From: Pelosinus propionicus DSM 13327
GTDB taxonomy: Bacteria; Bacillota; Negativicutes; DSM-13327
Direction: 5' to 3'
Assembly: GCF_900114615.1 (NCBI RefSeq)
Contig: NZ_FOTS01000001.1
Span: forward strand, 1-64,000
DNA: 64,000 nucleotides
The notes under the pieces were generated by a model. The model had not been told where the DNA came from. It did not search any database and worked only from the letters and a program-made list of their open reading frames with translations. The position numbers and the translations under genes are program-made. This document shows positions 35,674 through 45,537 of this stretch, one piece after another; the stretch's first letter is position 1; each line of letters begins with the position of its first letter.

Positions 35674-36336
35674 ATGAATATTTTTGATGTAATTGGTCCA
35701 GTCATGATTGGTCCTTCCAGTTCTCATACAGCTGGTGCAGTGCGTTTAGGAAATTTAGCATTAGCTATTTTGGGAGAAGGTGTGAAAGAGGCTGTGATTG
35801 GTTTGCATGGCTCTTTTGCCCAAACGTATCGAGGACATGGTACCGATTTAGCTTTGTCAGCGGGTCTGCAGGGGTGGGCAACAGATGATACCCGAATTCC
35901 AAAATCTTTTGATTCAGCAAAAGAAGCGAAATTTGATATTTCTTTTAGCACGATTAACTTAGGTGATTTGTCTCATCCTAATTCGGTTCGGTTTTGGCTG
36001 ACTGGTGTGAATGGAAATAAGTGTATAGTAACCGGAGCTTCGATTGGTGGTGGCCGTGTTGTGGTAACGAATATAGATGATTTTCCTGTAGAATTTAATG
36101 GTGACTTCCCAGCCATTTTAACAATGCATCGTGACCGTCCTGGTGCCATTGCCTTAGTTACAAGTATTTTATCTACACAAGGTGTAAATGTTGCACAAAT
36201 GAAAGTATTTCGCAAACAAAAAGGTGGTTTAGCTGCTATGATTGTTGAGACGGATCAGCCAATTGATGATGCAGCGTTTGAGGTTATTGGAAAGTTGCCT
36301 CATATACAATCGGTGCGCCGTATTCAATTAGTATAA
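35674..36336 (+). CDS. sdaAB: L-serine dehydratase, beta subunit
   Basis: 220 residues. Contains GPSSSHTAGAVRLGN near 14 and a C-terminal ACT domain (ILTMHRDRPGAIALVTSIL onward). With SdaAA it forms the two-subunit, 4Fe-4S, PLP-independent enzyme that turns serine into pyruvate and ammonia. The alpha gene follows 28 bases later. Confidence 0.95.
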   Translation: MNIFDVIGPVMIGPSSSHTAGAVRLGNLALAILGEGVKEAVIGLHGSFAQTYRGHGTDLALSAGLQGWATDDTRIPKSFDSAKEAKFDISFSTINLGDLSHPNSVRFWLTGVNGNKCIVTGASIGGGRVVVTNIDDFPVEFNGDFPAILTMHRDRPGAIALVTSILSTQGVNVAQMKVFRKQKGGLAAMIVETDQPIDDAAFEVIGKLPHIQSVRRIQLV

Positions 36337-36364
36337 GAGGGTAAAGTGATGAGGTGGAAAAAGT

Positions 36365-37255
36365 ATGGAAGAAAAGTTATCTTTGCAAGAATGGATTGAT
36401 CTGGCAGAAACAAAAAAAATAAGTTTTGGTGATTTTTGTATAGACTTTCAAGCGAAAGAATTAGAGATAGATAAAAAAGTTTTACTCGAGCGCATGGAGG
36501 ACATGTTACATGTAATGGAGCAATCTGTTGCGATTGGTCTTACAGGTATTGCTTCTATGGGAGGACTGGTTGGTGGTAATGGCAAAAAAGTGGAGGTATA
36601 CAGAAGCGAATCTACTGATAAGAGTGTTGTAGGAAGTGTGATGTCTAAAGCCATAATGATTGCTCTGGCTGTAGGTGAAGCGAATGCTTCTATGGGGCGT
36701 ATCGTGGCTGCTCCTACAGCAGGAGCCAGCGGTACGTTGCCGGCTGTTTTATTTTCTTTGGCCGAAGCTCGTGGCTTTTCCATGGGAGAACTTGGGAAAG
36801 CTTTAATAGTAGCTGGTGCTATTGGCATGGTGATTTCCTCCAGAGCTTCTTTGTCAGGAGCAGCTGGTGGCTGCCAAGCTGAGTGCGGATCGGCCGCCGC
36901 CATGGCAGCGGGTGCAGCTGTAGAACTATATGGGGGCAGTCCTGAGCAAGTGGGGCAAGCAGTTGCGATTACCTTGAAAAATATGTTGGGATTAGTTTGC
37001 GACCCGGTAGCTGGATTAGTGGAGGTGCCTTGCGTAAAGCGTAATGCAGGGGCTGCTGCTCAAGCGATGGTAGCTGCTGAAATGGCATTAGCTGGAATTT
37101 GTAGTGTTATACCTGTTGATGAAGTCATTGATGCGATGGCGGCAGTTGGAAATGCAATGTCTTGTACCTTGAAAGAAACTGCTCAAGGTGGGCTGGCCGT
37201 GTCGCCCACAGGAATTCTTCTAGCTAATAAGCTATTTGCCAAAGTGGAATCATAG
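36365..37255 (+). CDS. sdaAA: L-serine dehydratase, alpha subunit
   Basis: 296 residues. Cluster cysteines lie in GAAGGCQAECGSAA, VCDPVAGLVEVPC and KRNAGAAAQ context. Also visible are APTAGASGTLPAVL and SMGGLVGGNG. Partner of SdaAB just upstream. RidA, encoded next, would clear the reactive 2-aminoacrylate made by this enzyme; that is a sensible pairing. Confidence 0.95.
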   Translation: MEEKLSLQEWIDLAETKKISFGDFCIDFQAKELEIDKKVLLERMEDMLHVMEQSVAIGLTGIASMGGLVGGNGKKVEVYRSESTDKSVVGSVMSKAIMIALAVGEANASMGRIVAAPTAGASGTLPAVLFSLAEARGFSMGELGKALIVAGAIGMVISSRASLSGAAGGCQAECGSAAAMAAGAAVELYGGSPEQVGQAVAITLKNMLGLVCDPVAGLVEVPCVKRNAGAAAQAMVAAEMALAGICSVIPVDEVIDAMAAVGNAMSCTLKETAQGGLAVSPTGILLANKLFAKVES

Positions 37256-37384
37256 TATATATGATCTATAAGGTGTGATATTAAATTTACAATTAAAAGT
37301 AAATTTCAGCCTAAAATTACAGGAGTTTTTTTCTTCATAACGAAAATAATAAAATATTAAAGTCAAAATTTAAGGAGAATGAAT

Positions 37385-37768
37385 ATGAAGACTGTAGTTA
37401 ATACTGATTTTGCTCCTCAAGCGATTGGACCATATTCACAGGCAATTAAGGCCAATGGATTTTTATTTGTTTCAGGACAGATACCTTTAGATCCGTTGAC
37501 CGGACAGATTGTTTATGGTGGAATTGAATCACAAACCTATCAGGTGCTAAACAATCTTAAGGCTATTTTAGAAAAAGAAGGACTGCTTTTTGAGCATGTA
37601 GTAAAAACAAGCGTATTTTTAAAAGATATGGAAGATTTTGCTGCAATGAATAAAGTGTATGCAGAATATTTTAAAACGGAGCCACCAGCTAGAGCATGCG
37701 TGCAAGTTGCAAGGTTGCCCCGTGATGTAAGTGTGGAAATTGAAGTAATTGCCGTCTGCGAAAAGTAA
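37385..37768 (+). CDS. ridA: RidA-family enamine/imine deaminase
   Basis: 127 residues from ATG 37385, 7 bases after AAGGAG. Signature pieces are [27 protein letters not shown] split across residues 9-35, the catalytic Arg in [16 protein letters not shown], and VEIEVIAV. It hydrolyses 2-aminoacrylate, a product of serine dehydratase, which is encoded directly upstream. Confidence 0.93.
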   Translation: MKTVVNTDFAPQAIGPYSQAIKANGFLFVSGQIPLDPLTGQIVYGGIESQTYQVLNNLKAILEKEGLLFEHVVKTSVFLKDMEDFAAMNKVYAEYFKTEPPARACVQVARLPRDVSVEIEVIAVCEK

Positions 37769-37812
37769 AAAATACAGTCTCAAACCTTTCGGTTTTGAGG
37801 CTGTATTTTTTA
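37767..37812 (+). terminator. Terminator of sda-ridA region
   Basis: AAATACAG.CTCAA.ACC and GGTTTTGAGGCTGTATTT arms around TTTC, then TTTT. Confidence 0.8.
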
Positions 37813-37869
37813 AAATTTTAATATTTAATAGATTGAGAAATGACCTAAATGTTATACTATAAATGAAAA

Positions 37870-38673
37870 TTATTTTTTCCCTTTTGTTTTTTTAGGTTCT
37901 GGAGGTTGTGATTTTTGCTTTACACCACACCACACAAAAAAGATACTGCCGATAATGATTATGGCAAGGCTGGTTAACTGAGCAGATTTTAAGCCTAGAA
38001 GCAGTGTGCCATAGTCACCACGTAAAAATTCCAAGAAAAAACGAGCGATAGAGTATAGAACTGCATAGAGAATGAATACTTGACCTTTAGCATGATTGGT
38101 AGTGCGAAAAAGAAGTAATAGGACAAAAATAATGATATCAAGTTGTCCTTCCCATATTTCTGCAGGCCAAAGAGGTTTATCACCATATACTTGATACGCT
38201 AAAGTTGTTGCAGGATAGATTATACCAAAAGGACCACCTGTAGGATGTCCAAAAGCATCACCATTTAATAAATTTGCCATGCGTCCAATCGACTGCCCCA
38301 TGATGATTGCAGGGGCTACAATATCAGCAAAGGCCCAAGTATCAATGTGATGACGTTTGGTATAAATATATCCAGCAAGGAATCCGAAAAGGATGCCGCC
38401 TTGTATTGCCATTCCACCTTGCCAAACGAAAGGAATTTCTAATAAATGATGCTGGTAATAATCCCAATCAAAGAAAAAGACATCCCACAAGCGGGCGCCG
38501 ACAATGCCAGATAAGCCGCCATAAATCCCTATATCCACAACGTGTTCATGCCAGCGACCATCTTGCTTTGCTAGAAAATATGCTGTGCCTGTTGCTAGAA
38601 TAATGCTTAAACTAAGTATTAAACCATAGGCCCGAATTGGGAAATCACCTATAAAAAAAAGATATTGGTGCAT
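37870..38673 (-). CDS. lgt: Prolipoprotein diacylglyceryl transferase
   Basis: 267 residues, about seven membrane segments. It attaches diacylglycerol to the lipobox Cys of lipoproteins. Motifs are GGLSGIVGARLWDV near 50, GGMAIQGGILFGFLAGY, GQSIGRMANLLNGDAFG (the catalytic Arg region) and RFFLEFLRGD near 215. The C-terminus is basic. Confidence 0.92.
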   Translation of the reverse strand: MHQYLFFIGDFPIRAYGLILSLSIILATGTAYFLAKQDGRWHEHVVDIGIYGGLSGIVGARLWDVFFFDWDYYQHHLLEIPFVWQGGMAIQGGILFGFLAGYIYTKRHHIDTWAFADIVAPAIIMGQSIGRMANLLNGDAFGHPTGGPFGIIYPATTLAYQVYGDKPLWPAEIWEGQLDIIIFVLLLLFRTTNHAKGQVFILYAVLYSIARFFLEFLRGDYGTLLLGLKSAQLTSLAIIIIGSIFFVWCGVKQKSQPPEPKKTKGKK

Positions 38674-38781
38674 AAAGTCCTCCTAGTAAGATGCTTTTTG
38701 TACATTCAGCTTATATCAATAGTATAACAAAATTTGGATATTAAATAAATCATAAGACAATATTAATGAGATGAGGCAGAT

Positions 38782-39309
38782 ATGATGAGAAGAAAAGTAT
38801 TTATTACACTGCTGGTGGTGCTTTTAGCCTTTCTAGGAGTTTGGTATATTGGGTCATCAAAGAAAGAGTCAACTCCGCATCCACCAGATGAAAAAATTGA
38901 TGTAAAGGTGGGAAAAAACTTACCATCTTTTACTCTTGATAGCTTGGCAGGCAATCAAGTTACAGTTGGAAATACGGGCAGGATTACTGTCATTAATTTC
39001 TGGGCTACATGGTGCCCGCCTTGTTTGGAAGAAATGCCCGAATTAGAGAAGTTTGCTAAGAAAAATCAACAAAAGGTACAGTTTTATGCTGTTAACTTGC
39101 AGGAGTCTCAAGAAAAAGTAAGTGATTTTATGAATAGGTATAATTATACCATGCCTGTTCTATTAGATAAAGATGGCATTGTCGCTAAACAATTTCAGAT
39201 TACTGCAATTCCTACTACGATTATAGTGGACAAAAATGGTCTTATAAAGCATCGGCAATCGGGGGCAATGACCATGAATCAGCTAGATGGCATAATAAAC
39301 AGTTTATAG
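38782..39309 (+). CDS. TlpA/ResA-type membrane-anchored thioredoxin
   Basis: 175 residues with an N-terminal membrane anchor (7-24) and a thioredoxin fold carrying the redox pair in NFWATWCPPCLEEMPEL near 73. The cis-Pro lies in ITAIPTTIIVD. It reduces or exchanges disulfides outside the membrane, for cytochrome c maturation or similar work. The electron source is probably the CcdA encoded 9 bases downstream. Confidence 0.9.
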   Translation: MMRRKVFITLLVVLLAFLGVWYIGSSKKESTPHPPDEKIDVKVGKNLPSFTLDSLAGNQVTVGNTGRITVINFWATWCPPCLEEMPELEKFAKKNQQKVQFYAVNLQESQEKVSDFMNRYNYTMPVLLDKDGIVAKQFQITAIPTTIIVDKNGLIKHRQSGAMTMNQLDGIINSL

Positions 39310-39318
39310 AGGATGAAT

Positions 39319-40044
39319 ATGGATTATAATGAAGTTACTTTAGTAACAGCATTTATTGCTGGTACTCTTTCTTTTTTATCTCCTTGCGTATTACCTTTAT
39401 TGCCTACTTATATGGCTTTTTTGACAGGAGTCGAATCTGAAAAAATACAAGCTGATAATCTTGTTATAACATGGCCGTTTGTGTTGCGGATAAGTTGCTT
39501 TTTAAGTGGGCTTACCTTGGTATTTGTTATGATGGGAACTACAGCTTCTTATTTTGGACAGATTTTTCTAGACAATCAAAACGTCATTCGCCAGATAGGT
39601 GCAATCTTTATGGTGATTATGGGAATTCATTTAGTAGGGATTATAAAATTAGAGTGGCTAGAACGAGAATATCGCCCGTTATTACAAAATACCTTCCAAG
39701 GGCCAATTGGAGCATTTATATTGGGAGTAGCTTTCACAGCTGGCTGGACGCCTTGCACGGGTCCAATTCTAGCTTCTATTTTAGTGTATGCAAGTGCTGC
39801 TACGACTCTTGGTCAGGGGGCTTTCTTGTTGTTTATCTATTCATTAGGATTTTCAGTTCCTTTTTTATTAATGGCTTTTCTTTTTAAAAACTATTTTTTT
39901 CGGATCAAATTTGTTATGAAGTGGTTGCCGTATTTACAAGGAATATCAGGAATAATGCTCATTATCATCGGTATATTGTTATATTTCAATCTGATTCAAA
40001 GGGTATTGGGAATTTTTTTAGGATTTGATGGATTTCAGTCGTAG
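39319..40044 (+). CDS. ccdA: CcdA-type transmembrane thiol-disulfide carrier
   Basis: 241 residues from ATG 39319. Six hydrophobic segments. The two redox Cys regions are LSFLSPCVLPLLPTYM near 17 and AFTAGWTPCTGPILAS near 139. It moves reducing power from cytoplasmic thioredoxin to extracytoplasmic TlpA-like proteins, matching its neighbour. Confidence 0.92.
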   Translation: MDYNEVTLVTAFIAGTLSFLSPCVLPLLPTYMAFLTGVESEKIQADNLVITWPFVLRISCFLSGLTLVFVMMGTTASYFGQIFLDNQNVIRQIGAIFMVIMGIHLVGIIKLEWLEREYRPLLQNTFQGPIGAFILGVAFTAGWTPCTGPILASILVYASAATTLGQGAFLLFIYSLGFSVPFLLMAFLFKNYFFRIKFVMKWLPYLQGISGIMLIIIGILLYFNLIQRVLGIFLGFDGFQS

Positions 40045-40324
40045 TTGTAGTACGTTTAATTTTCAACCTTAAAAGTTTAGTTAGAGAATAAAGGAAAAAG
40101 TACTGGAGTAATTATCGTACTGGAAGGAATATTTACATTAAGGTAGAAGAGAACACATAGATAACGAGATTAATTAGCAAGAAAATGAAGTTATTATAGC
40201 TAAAAAAACTTTCTTCTAAAAGACAGTAAAGTAAAATTTAGTATATTTTACTTATTTTAGTTTGTTTGCTACAGTTAAATAATTGTATTTTAAGAGATTA
40301 TTTATTACTTTAGGAGGTGGTTTG

Positions 40325-41464
40325 ATGAAAAATAGTATTTTAATAGTTGATGATATGGCCTTCAATCGAAAGCAAATTAAAGCAGTGTTAAAAGACATGC
40401 AGCAAATTGAATTCTATGATGCGGAAGATGGTTTTCAAGCTATTAAGGAAGTTGAAGACAATGATATAGATTTAATTATATTAGACTTAATGATGCCGGG
40501 CAAAGACGGATTTGATGTACTTAGAGAGCTAAAGGCTAATGAAAAATATAAGCATATTCCAGTTATTGTATATTCTGGAATGGATAATATTGATAGCGTA
40601 AATCAAGCATTAGAACTGGGTGCTTATGATTTTTTTTCAAAAACCCTGACAATTGAGCAAAAAAAATTTGTTGTTCCTGTAAAAGTTAAAAATGCATTGG
40701 ATAGCTATGTTCAGCGCAAAATGTTACTGCGGATGCATGAAAAGATGAAGTTGGAACTGATGCTGGCAAGTGTTTTCCAGCAAACATTAATGACAACCTC
40801 AAATACAGGATCACTGGCTGACATGTACGGTAAGTATCTTGCTTGCGACGAAATTGGTGGAAACTTCTATGAGTGTGTACAATTTGAAGATAGTATCTGG
40901 TTCATTATGGCAGATGTGTCAAGTCATGGCGTAGCAGCTGCAATGATTGCTTCGATGATTAAAGTTGATTTTACTAACTCAATTAAGTACTTAGCTTGTC
41001 CGGCAGAAGTTTTGCATCAGATGAATAACACCTTTTATTCTATGATGCAAGGGGATTATTCTTTCACTGCTATTGTGGGTAAAATGCAAGGAAATGTTCT
41101 TACATTCGCTAATGCTGGACATAGTTATCCTATGGTTTATACACATGATACAGAGCAAGTGCATATTCTCTATTCCAAGGATAGACCTGTCGGTTTGGAA
41201 GGGGCAGCAGATTATAATGCTCATAAGTTTGTAGTGAGTAATGAAGATATTATTTTTCTTTATACAGACGGCTTATTTAATACTCGAGAGCAATATGATA
41301 TGGAAATGAATTATCAGGATTTAAGTGGTTGTTTTATGAACTATAAGCATATTATTCAAGAGAATCCGGAAGAGTTTTTTAATATAGTTTTACGATTATT
41401 TGCAGGCATTTCGGATGAAAAAGTAATGGATGATGTTTCCATGATGTTGATTAAAGTTCACTAG
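40325..41464 (+). CDS. Response regulator fused to PP2C-type serine phosphatase
   Basis: 379 residues from ATG 40325 after AGGAGG. N-terminal receiver domain: ILIVDDMAFNRKQIK, phospho-Asp in LIILDLMMPGKDG, PVIVYSGMD. A short linker, then an RsbU/SpoIIE-type phosphatase with ADVSSHGVAAAMIASM, TFANAGHSYP and FLYTDGLFNTRE. It would dephosphorylate an anti-sigma antagonist or similar target in response to phosphorylation. Its kinase and target are not nearby. Confidence 0.9.
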   Translation: MKNSILIVDDMAFNRKQIKAVLKDMQQIEFYDAEDGFQAIKEVEDNDIDLIILDLMMPGKDGFDVLRELKANEKYKHIPVIVYSGMDNIDSVNQALELGAYDFFSKTLTIEQKKFVVPVKVKNALDSYVQRKMLLRMHEKMKLELMLASVFQQTLMTTSNTGSLADMYGKYLACDEIGGNFYECVQFEDSIWFIMADVSSHGVAAAMIASMIKVDFTNSIKYLACPAEVLHQMNNTFYSMMQGDYSFTAIVGKMQGNVLTFANAGHSYPMVYTHDTEQVHILYSKDRPVGLEGAADYNAHKFVVSNEDIIFLYTDGLFNTREQYDMEMNYQDLSGCFMNYKHIIQENPEEFFNIVLRLFAGISDEKVMDDVSMMLIKVH

Positions 41465-41517
41465 CTTGTAGAAGAGTTGAGTAGTTAAAGCAACGATACG
41501 ATGTGAGGGGAAGCATA

Positions 41518-42513
41518 ATGACATATGTGGCACACGCGGAACGATATGATACTATGAAATACAATTATTGTGGGAATAGTGGATTGAAACTTTCAGCGAT
41601 TTCTCTAGGCCTTTGGCATAATTTTGGGGATGTAGATCGTTATGAGAACAGCCGTGCCATGGTTCGTCGAGCTTTTGATTTGGGGATTACTCACTTTGAT
41701 CTTGCTAATAACTATGGTCCACCTCCAGGATCTGCTGAAGAGAATTTTGGAAGAATTCTTCATGATGATTTTAAAAGCTATAGAGATGAGATGGTGATAT
41801 CTACTAAAGCTGGGTATAGAATGTGGCCAGGTCCTTATGGCGATTTTGCTTCTAAGAAATATCTGGTTGCTAGTATTGATCAAAGTTTAACACGCATGGG
41901 GTTAGATTATGTGGATATTTTTTACCATCATCGTCCGGATGATATGACTCCGTTAGAGGAGACAATGGGGGCACTTGACCACATTGTTCGCCAAGGCAAG
42001 GCACTATATATTGGACTTTCTAATTATAAACCTGCTCAGGCGAAAAAGGCTTTTTCTATTCTTAAAGCGTTGGGAACACCTTGTCTGATTCATCAGCCTA
42101 GATACTCCATGCTAGATCGGTGGATTGAGGAAAGTTTACTTGCTTTATTAGAGGATGCAGGGGTTGGTTGTATCGCTTTTTCTCCTTTAGGCAAGGGAGT
42201 GCTGACTAACCGGTATTTATATGGCGTACCAGAAGATTCCAGAGCTGCTGGTCACAGTACTTTTCTCAAATCAGAAGATCTTACAGGAAATCTAATTTTG
42301 AAAGTGACCATGCTGAATAAGATTGCTGAAAAAAGACAACAAAGTATGGCACAGTTGGCTTTGGCCTGGGTTCTGCGTAAGAAGCAAATGACTTCTGTAT
42401 TAATTGGTGCCAGTAAGGCTAGCCAAATCGATGATTGTGTGGGAGCATTACGGCATCTTGATTTCACCGTAGAAGAGTTAGAGACGATTGATCGTATTTT
42501 AGAGAATAACTAG
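41518..42513 (+). CDS. Aldo/keto reductase (YghZ-like)
   Basis: 331 residues from ATG 41518. Catalytic tetrad context: DLANNYGPPPGSAEENFG (Asp, Tyr), STKAGYRMWPGPYGD (Lys) and YHHRPDDMTP (His). NADPH-binding C-terminal GASKASQIDD. The GPPPGSAE insert is typical of the YghZ / L-glyceraldehyde 3-phosphate reductase branch. Physiological substrate uncertain, probably a small aldehyde. Confidence 0.9.
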   Translation: MTYVAHAERYDTMKYNYCGNSGLKLSAISLGLWHNFGDVDRYENSRAMVRRAFDLGITHFDLANNYGPPPGSAEENFGRILHDDFKSYRDEMVISTKAGYRMWPGPYGDFASKKYLVASIDQSLTRMGLDYVDIFYHHRPDDMTPLEETMGALDHIVRQGKALYIGLSNYKPAQAKKAFSILKALGTPCLIHQPRYSMLDRWIEESLLALLEDAGVGCIAFSPLGKGVLTNRYLYGVPEDSRAAGHSTFLKSEDLTGNLILKVTMLNKIAEKRQQSMAQLALAWVLRKKQMTSVLIGASKASQIDDCVGALRHLDFTVEELETIDRILENN

Positions 42514-42593
42514 GGGAAGATTTAATTTCATACGTGTAGATAAATGATTGTATGTGCATAAAGATTTCATTAAGTACTTGTAATAAATTGTAG

Positions 42594-42628
42594 AATAACT
42601 TAACATTTTGTTAAGTTATTTTTATTTA
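42594..42628 (+). terminator. Terminator after aldo/keto reductase gene
   Basis: AATAACTTAACA, TTT, TGTTAAGTTATT and TTTATTT. The rest of 42514-42865 is AT-rich; I see no convincing operator or riboswitch there. Confidence 0.8.
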
Positions 42629-42865
42629 TAAAAAAGTTATCGGAAAAAACTGAAAAATAAGGCCATGAAAAAGGAATTTACCAAATAATAGCGAATACAA
42701 TATTTGACTTAATAAAATGTTTAAAAAAGTATTTTGATTCTAGTCATCGATAAAAAAGGATGTATTTTTCCTTAAGAGATTTAGAGAGTATGCCCATTCT
42801 TTGCGTGTCTACAGTTAAATCAGCTGTTTTGCACAAATAAACTCTATTCATTAGGGGGGTTGATC

Positions 42866-44029
42866 ATGAATATTCTTCAATTCAAGGATCGATTTAATAA
42901 AGAATATGGAAGTAATAATAAACAGTCAATACATTGCTTTTTTTCACCTGGCAGGGTGAATTTAATCGGTGAGCACATTGACTATAATGGTGGCTATGTA
43001 TTTCCAGCTGCTTTATCTTTAGGAATTTATGGTGCATTACGCTTTCGTTCAGATAATCTAATTCAATTGAAATCTACTAATGCATCGACGAGTGTCTCTA
43101 TAGATCTAAAAGAGCTAATTGTGTTTAAACAAGAAGAACGTTGGGCTAATTATCCTAAGGGGGTAATTAAGCAATTACTGGATAAGGGATATTTGCTAAA
43201 AGGGTGTGACATTTTAGTTTCAGGTAACCTTCCTGATGGAGCAGGTCTTTCTTCATCGGCAGCTCTCTTAGTGTTAATAACCTTTATGTTACGATATGCA
43301 TGCGGAGAAACTACTATAGATAAAGTTGAATTGGCGAAGTTCTGTCAGCAGGTAGAAAATCAATTCATGGGTGTTAATTGTGGAATCATGGATCAATTTT
43401 CAGTAGCGATGGGAAGACAAGATCATGCTATATTATTGGATTGCGATACATTGCAGTATAAATATATTCCTTTTGTATTAGGAGTATATAGTCTAGTTAT
43501 TATGAATACCAATAAAAAACGAGAGTTGGCAGAATCCAAATATAATCAGCGCAGATGCGAATGCGAAGCAGTCTTACGGATGATACGAGAGCATCGGCAA
43601 GTGGCGAGTCTTTGCCAAGTGTCTTTTGAGGATGTAGAAAAGTATGTGAAGGATGATGTATTGCAGCGCAGGGCGCGTCATGTTATATCGGAAAATCAGC
43701 GAGTTTTATTAGCCGTTGAGCTTCTTGGTCAAGGGGATATTGCCGGCTTTGCTAATCTTATGATTCAGTCTCATTTATCGTTAAAAGATGATTATGAAGT
43801 AACAGGTTTAGAATTAGATGCGATGGTTGAGTGTGCTCTTAAGGGAGCTGGGTGCATCGGTGCCCGCATGACAGGAGCTGGGTTTGGTGGTTGTGCTATT
43901 GCATTGGTTGCAACTGATCAATTAGAATTGTTTACAGTGTCAGTAAGTAAGAATTATGAACAAAAAACAGGGTTAAAACCAGACTTTTATGTAGCAAACA
44001 TTTCAGACGGTGTAAAAGCTGTTGATTAA
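42866..44029 (+). CDS. galK: Galactokinase
   Basis: 387 residues from ATG 42866 after AGGGGGG. GHMP kinase motifs: FFSPGRVNLIGEHIDYNGGYV near 26-45, DGAGLSSSAALL for ATP binding, MGVNCGIMDQFSVAMG, and GARMTGAGFGGCAIAL at the C-terminus. It makes galactose 1-phosphate. The neighbouring mglBAC import genes complete a galactose uptake block; galT and galE are not in the window. Confidence 0.93.
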   Translation: MNILQFKDRFNKEYGSNNKQSIHCFFSPGRVNLIGEHIDYNGGYVFPAALSLGIYGALRFRSDNLIQLKSTNASTSVSIDLKELIVFKQEERWANYPKGVIKQLLDKGYLLKGCDILVSGNLPDGAGLSSSAALLVLITFMLRYACGETTIDKVELAKFCQQVENQFMGVNCGIMDQFSVAMGRQDHAILLDCDTLQYKYIPFVLGVYSLVIMNTNKKRELAESKYNQRRCECEAVLRMIREHRQVASLCQVSFEDVEKYVKDDVLQRRARHVISENQRVLLAVELLGQGDIAGFANLMIQSHLSLKDDYEVTGLELDAMVECALKGAGCIGARMTGAGFGGCAIALVATDQLELFTVSVSKNYEQKTGLKPDFYVANISDGVKAVD

Positions 44030-44119
44030 TGTAAGAATTGGTATATAGTAGATTACATAAAAAAATTCTTAATATTCCTAATTGATAAAAAATAATACTG
44101 ATCAGAATACGTGCATCTG

Positions 44120-44165
44120 AATAAACGTTAAATCAGGTGTGTATTCGCAGATAAAATAAACGTTA
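44120..44165. promoter_or_regulatory. Direct repeats upstream of the ROK regulator gene
   Basis: The 11-mer AATAAACGTTA occurs at 44120-44130 and again at 44155-44165, 35 bases apart start to start. Each holds the palindrome AACGTT. Such spacing before a ROK-type repressor gene suggests an operator pair for autoregulation; no copies were seen before galK or mglB. Confidence 0.4.
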
Positions 44166-44234
44166 GATACTGCGTTTGGAGTCTTGGTTCAGAAGGATTT
44201 TAATGGTGTAGGCCACTAAAGGGTAGGGGATAGA

Positions 44235-45446
44235 GTGGAAAATATTATAGCAAATAGTTTTAAAATTGGAAGCAGTAATGATGCATTAACGCTGAATGTG
44301 ATTCGACGCCAGGGACCCTTATCCAGGGTGGAAATTTCTAAATTGACAGGTTTAACTCCGCCGACGGTTACCAATATTACAACAAAGTTGCTAGATTTAA
44401 GTTTGATAGTGGAGGACCGAATTGGAGAGTCTAGCGGTGGGCGTCGTCCATTGTTACTAAAAATTAATAGCCTATTGGCCACCGTGATTGTTGTATATAT
44501 TCGATCTGAAAAAATGATCGGATATGTGATAGATCCTGAATTTCAAATACAATTAGAGGACAGCAGAAATATTAAAGGTAAAAAAGAAGATGAAATTTTA
44601 AAGATGCTGCTGGATATCATTAGTGATTGTCGTAAAAAAGCTGCTGTTCCTGTGCTTGCCGTTGGAGTTGTAGTACGCGGTCCGGTGAGAAGGAAAGATG
44701 GAATTGCGGTATTTGTCCCGAATATTGGCTGGCGGAATACACCCTTAAAAGAAATTATTGAGGAGCATATTGGTTTGCCTGCCTTTATAGAAAATGATGT
44801 AAAAGCATTAAGTAATGGTGAATATTATTATGGCTCAGTAAAAGATGCCAATAGTATGATTTTATTAAAAGTAAGTCATGGTATTGGAGGTGGTATTATC
44901 TTTAATGGTTCTCTTTATCGAGGTGTAAATGACAGCGCAGGTGAAGTGGGTCACACGACAATTGATATTGCGGGTCCTATATGTAGTTGTGGAAATTATG
45001 GTTGTTTAGAAGCATTAGCTTCTGAGAAGGCGTTAGTGGATGCCGTAGCAAAAGCGATTAAAGAAGGACAAAGCTCTATTATTTGCGATTTGGTGAATGG
45101 TGATTTGGAAGATTTGACTCCCGAGGTTATTTACGAAGCGGCAGATGCTGGTGACGAGTTAGGGATTCGTATGTTAGGGCAGGTAGCAAGATATTTGGGT
45201 ATTGGCATTGCAAATCTTGTTAATACGTTTAATCCTGAAATTTTTATAATTGGCGGAGGCATAGTAAGAGGTCGTCAATATATTGAAGATATAGTTAGGC
45301 AAACGGTTACAGATCGCTCTTTTGAAAGCTCTAGCGATGTGTTGGAAATTAACTTTTTAACTACAACAACGGAAAATACACTAAAAGGTGTAGCCGATAT
45401 TGTATTTGCAGAAGTTACAGAATCAATATGGCTGGGGCAGCGGTAA
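44235..45446 (+). CDS. ROK-family transcriptional regulator
   Basis: 403 residues, GTG start. N-terminal winged helix with RQGPLSRVEISKLTGLTPPT then TVTNITTKLLDL. C-terminal ROK sugar-kinase fold with VVRGPVRRKDGI, ENDVKALSNGEYYYG, HGIGGGIIFNG, GEVGHTTID and the zinc motif CSCGNYGCLEAL. It probably represses the galactose genes on either side and responds to a sugar; a catalytic kinase role is less likely given the DNA-binding domain. Confidence 0.9.
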   Translation: MENIIANSFKIGSSNDALTLNVIRRQGPLSRVEISKLTGLTPPTVTNITTKLLDLSLIVEDRIGESSGGRRPLLLKINSLLATVIVVYIRSEKMIGYVIDPEFQIQLEDSRNIKGKKEDEILKMLLDIISDCRKKAAVPVLAVGVVVRGPVRRKDGIAVFVPNIGWRNTPLKEIIEEHIGLPAFIENDVKALSNGEYYYGSVKDANSMILLKVSHGIGGGIIFNGSLYRGVNDSAGEVGHTTIDIAGPICSCGNYGCLEALASEKALVDAVAKAIKEGQSSIICDLVNGDLEDLTPEVIYEAADAGDELGIRMLGQVARYLGIGIANLVNTFNPEIFIIGGGIVRGRQYIEDIVRQTVTDRSFESSSDVLEINFLTTTTENTLKGVADIVFAEVTESIWLGQR

Positions 45447-45537
45447 TTGCTAATGGTGGTACGATTATAAGATCAAAAGTACTTAGATGTTATAATCTGT
45501 AATATTCCACACTAAATTATTGGAGGAGGGTTAATCT

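Noticed and set aside
44098-44125. A CTGATCAG...CTGA sequence upstream of the ROK gene resembling the leader motif
   Set aside because: It lacks the AGGC segment and any terminator, so it is not a seventh copy.
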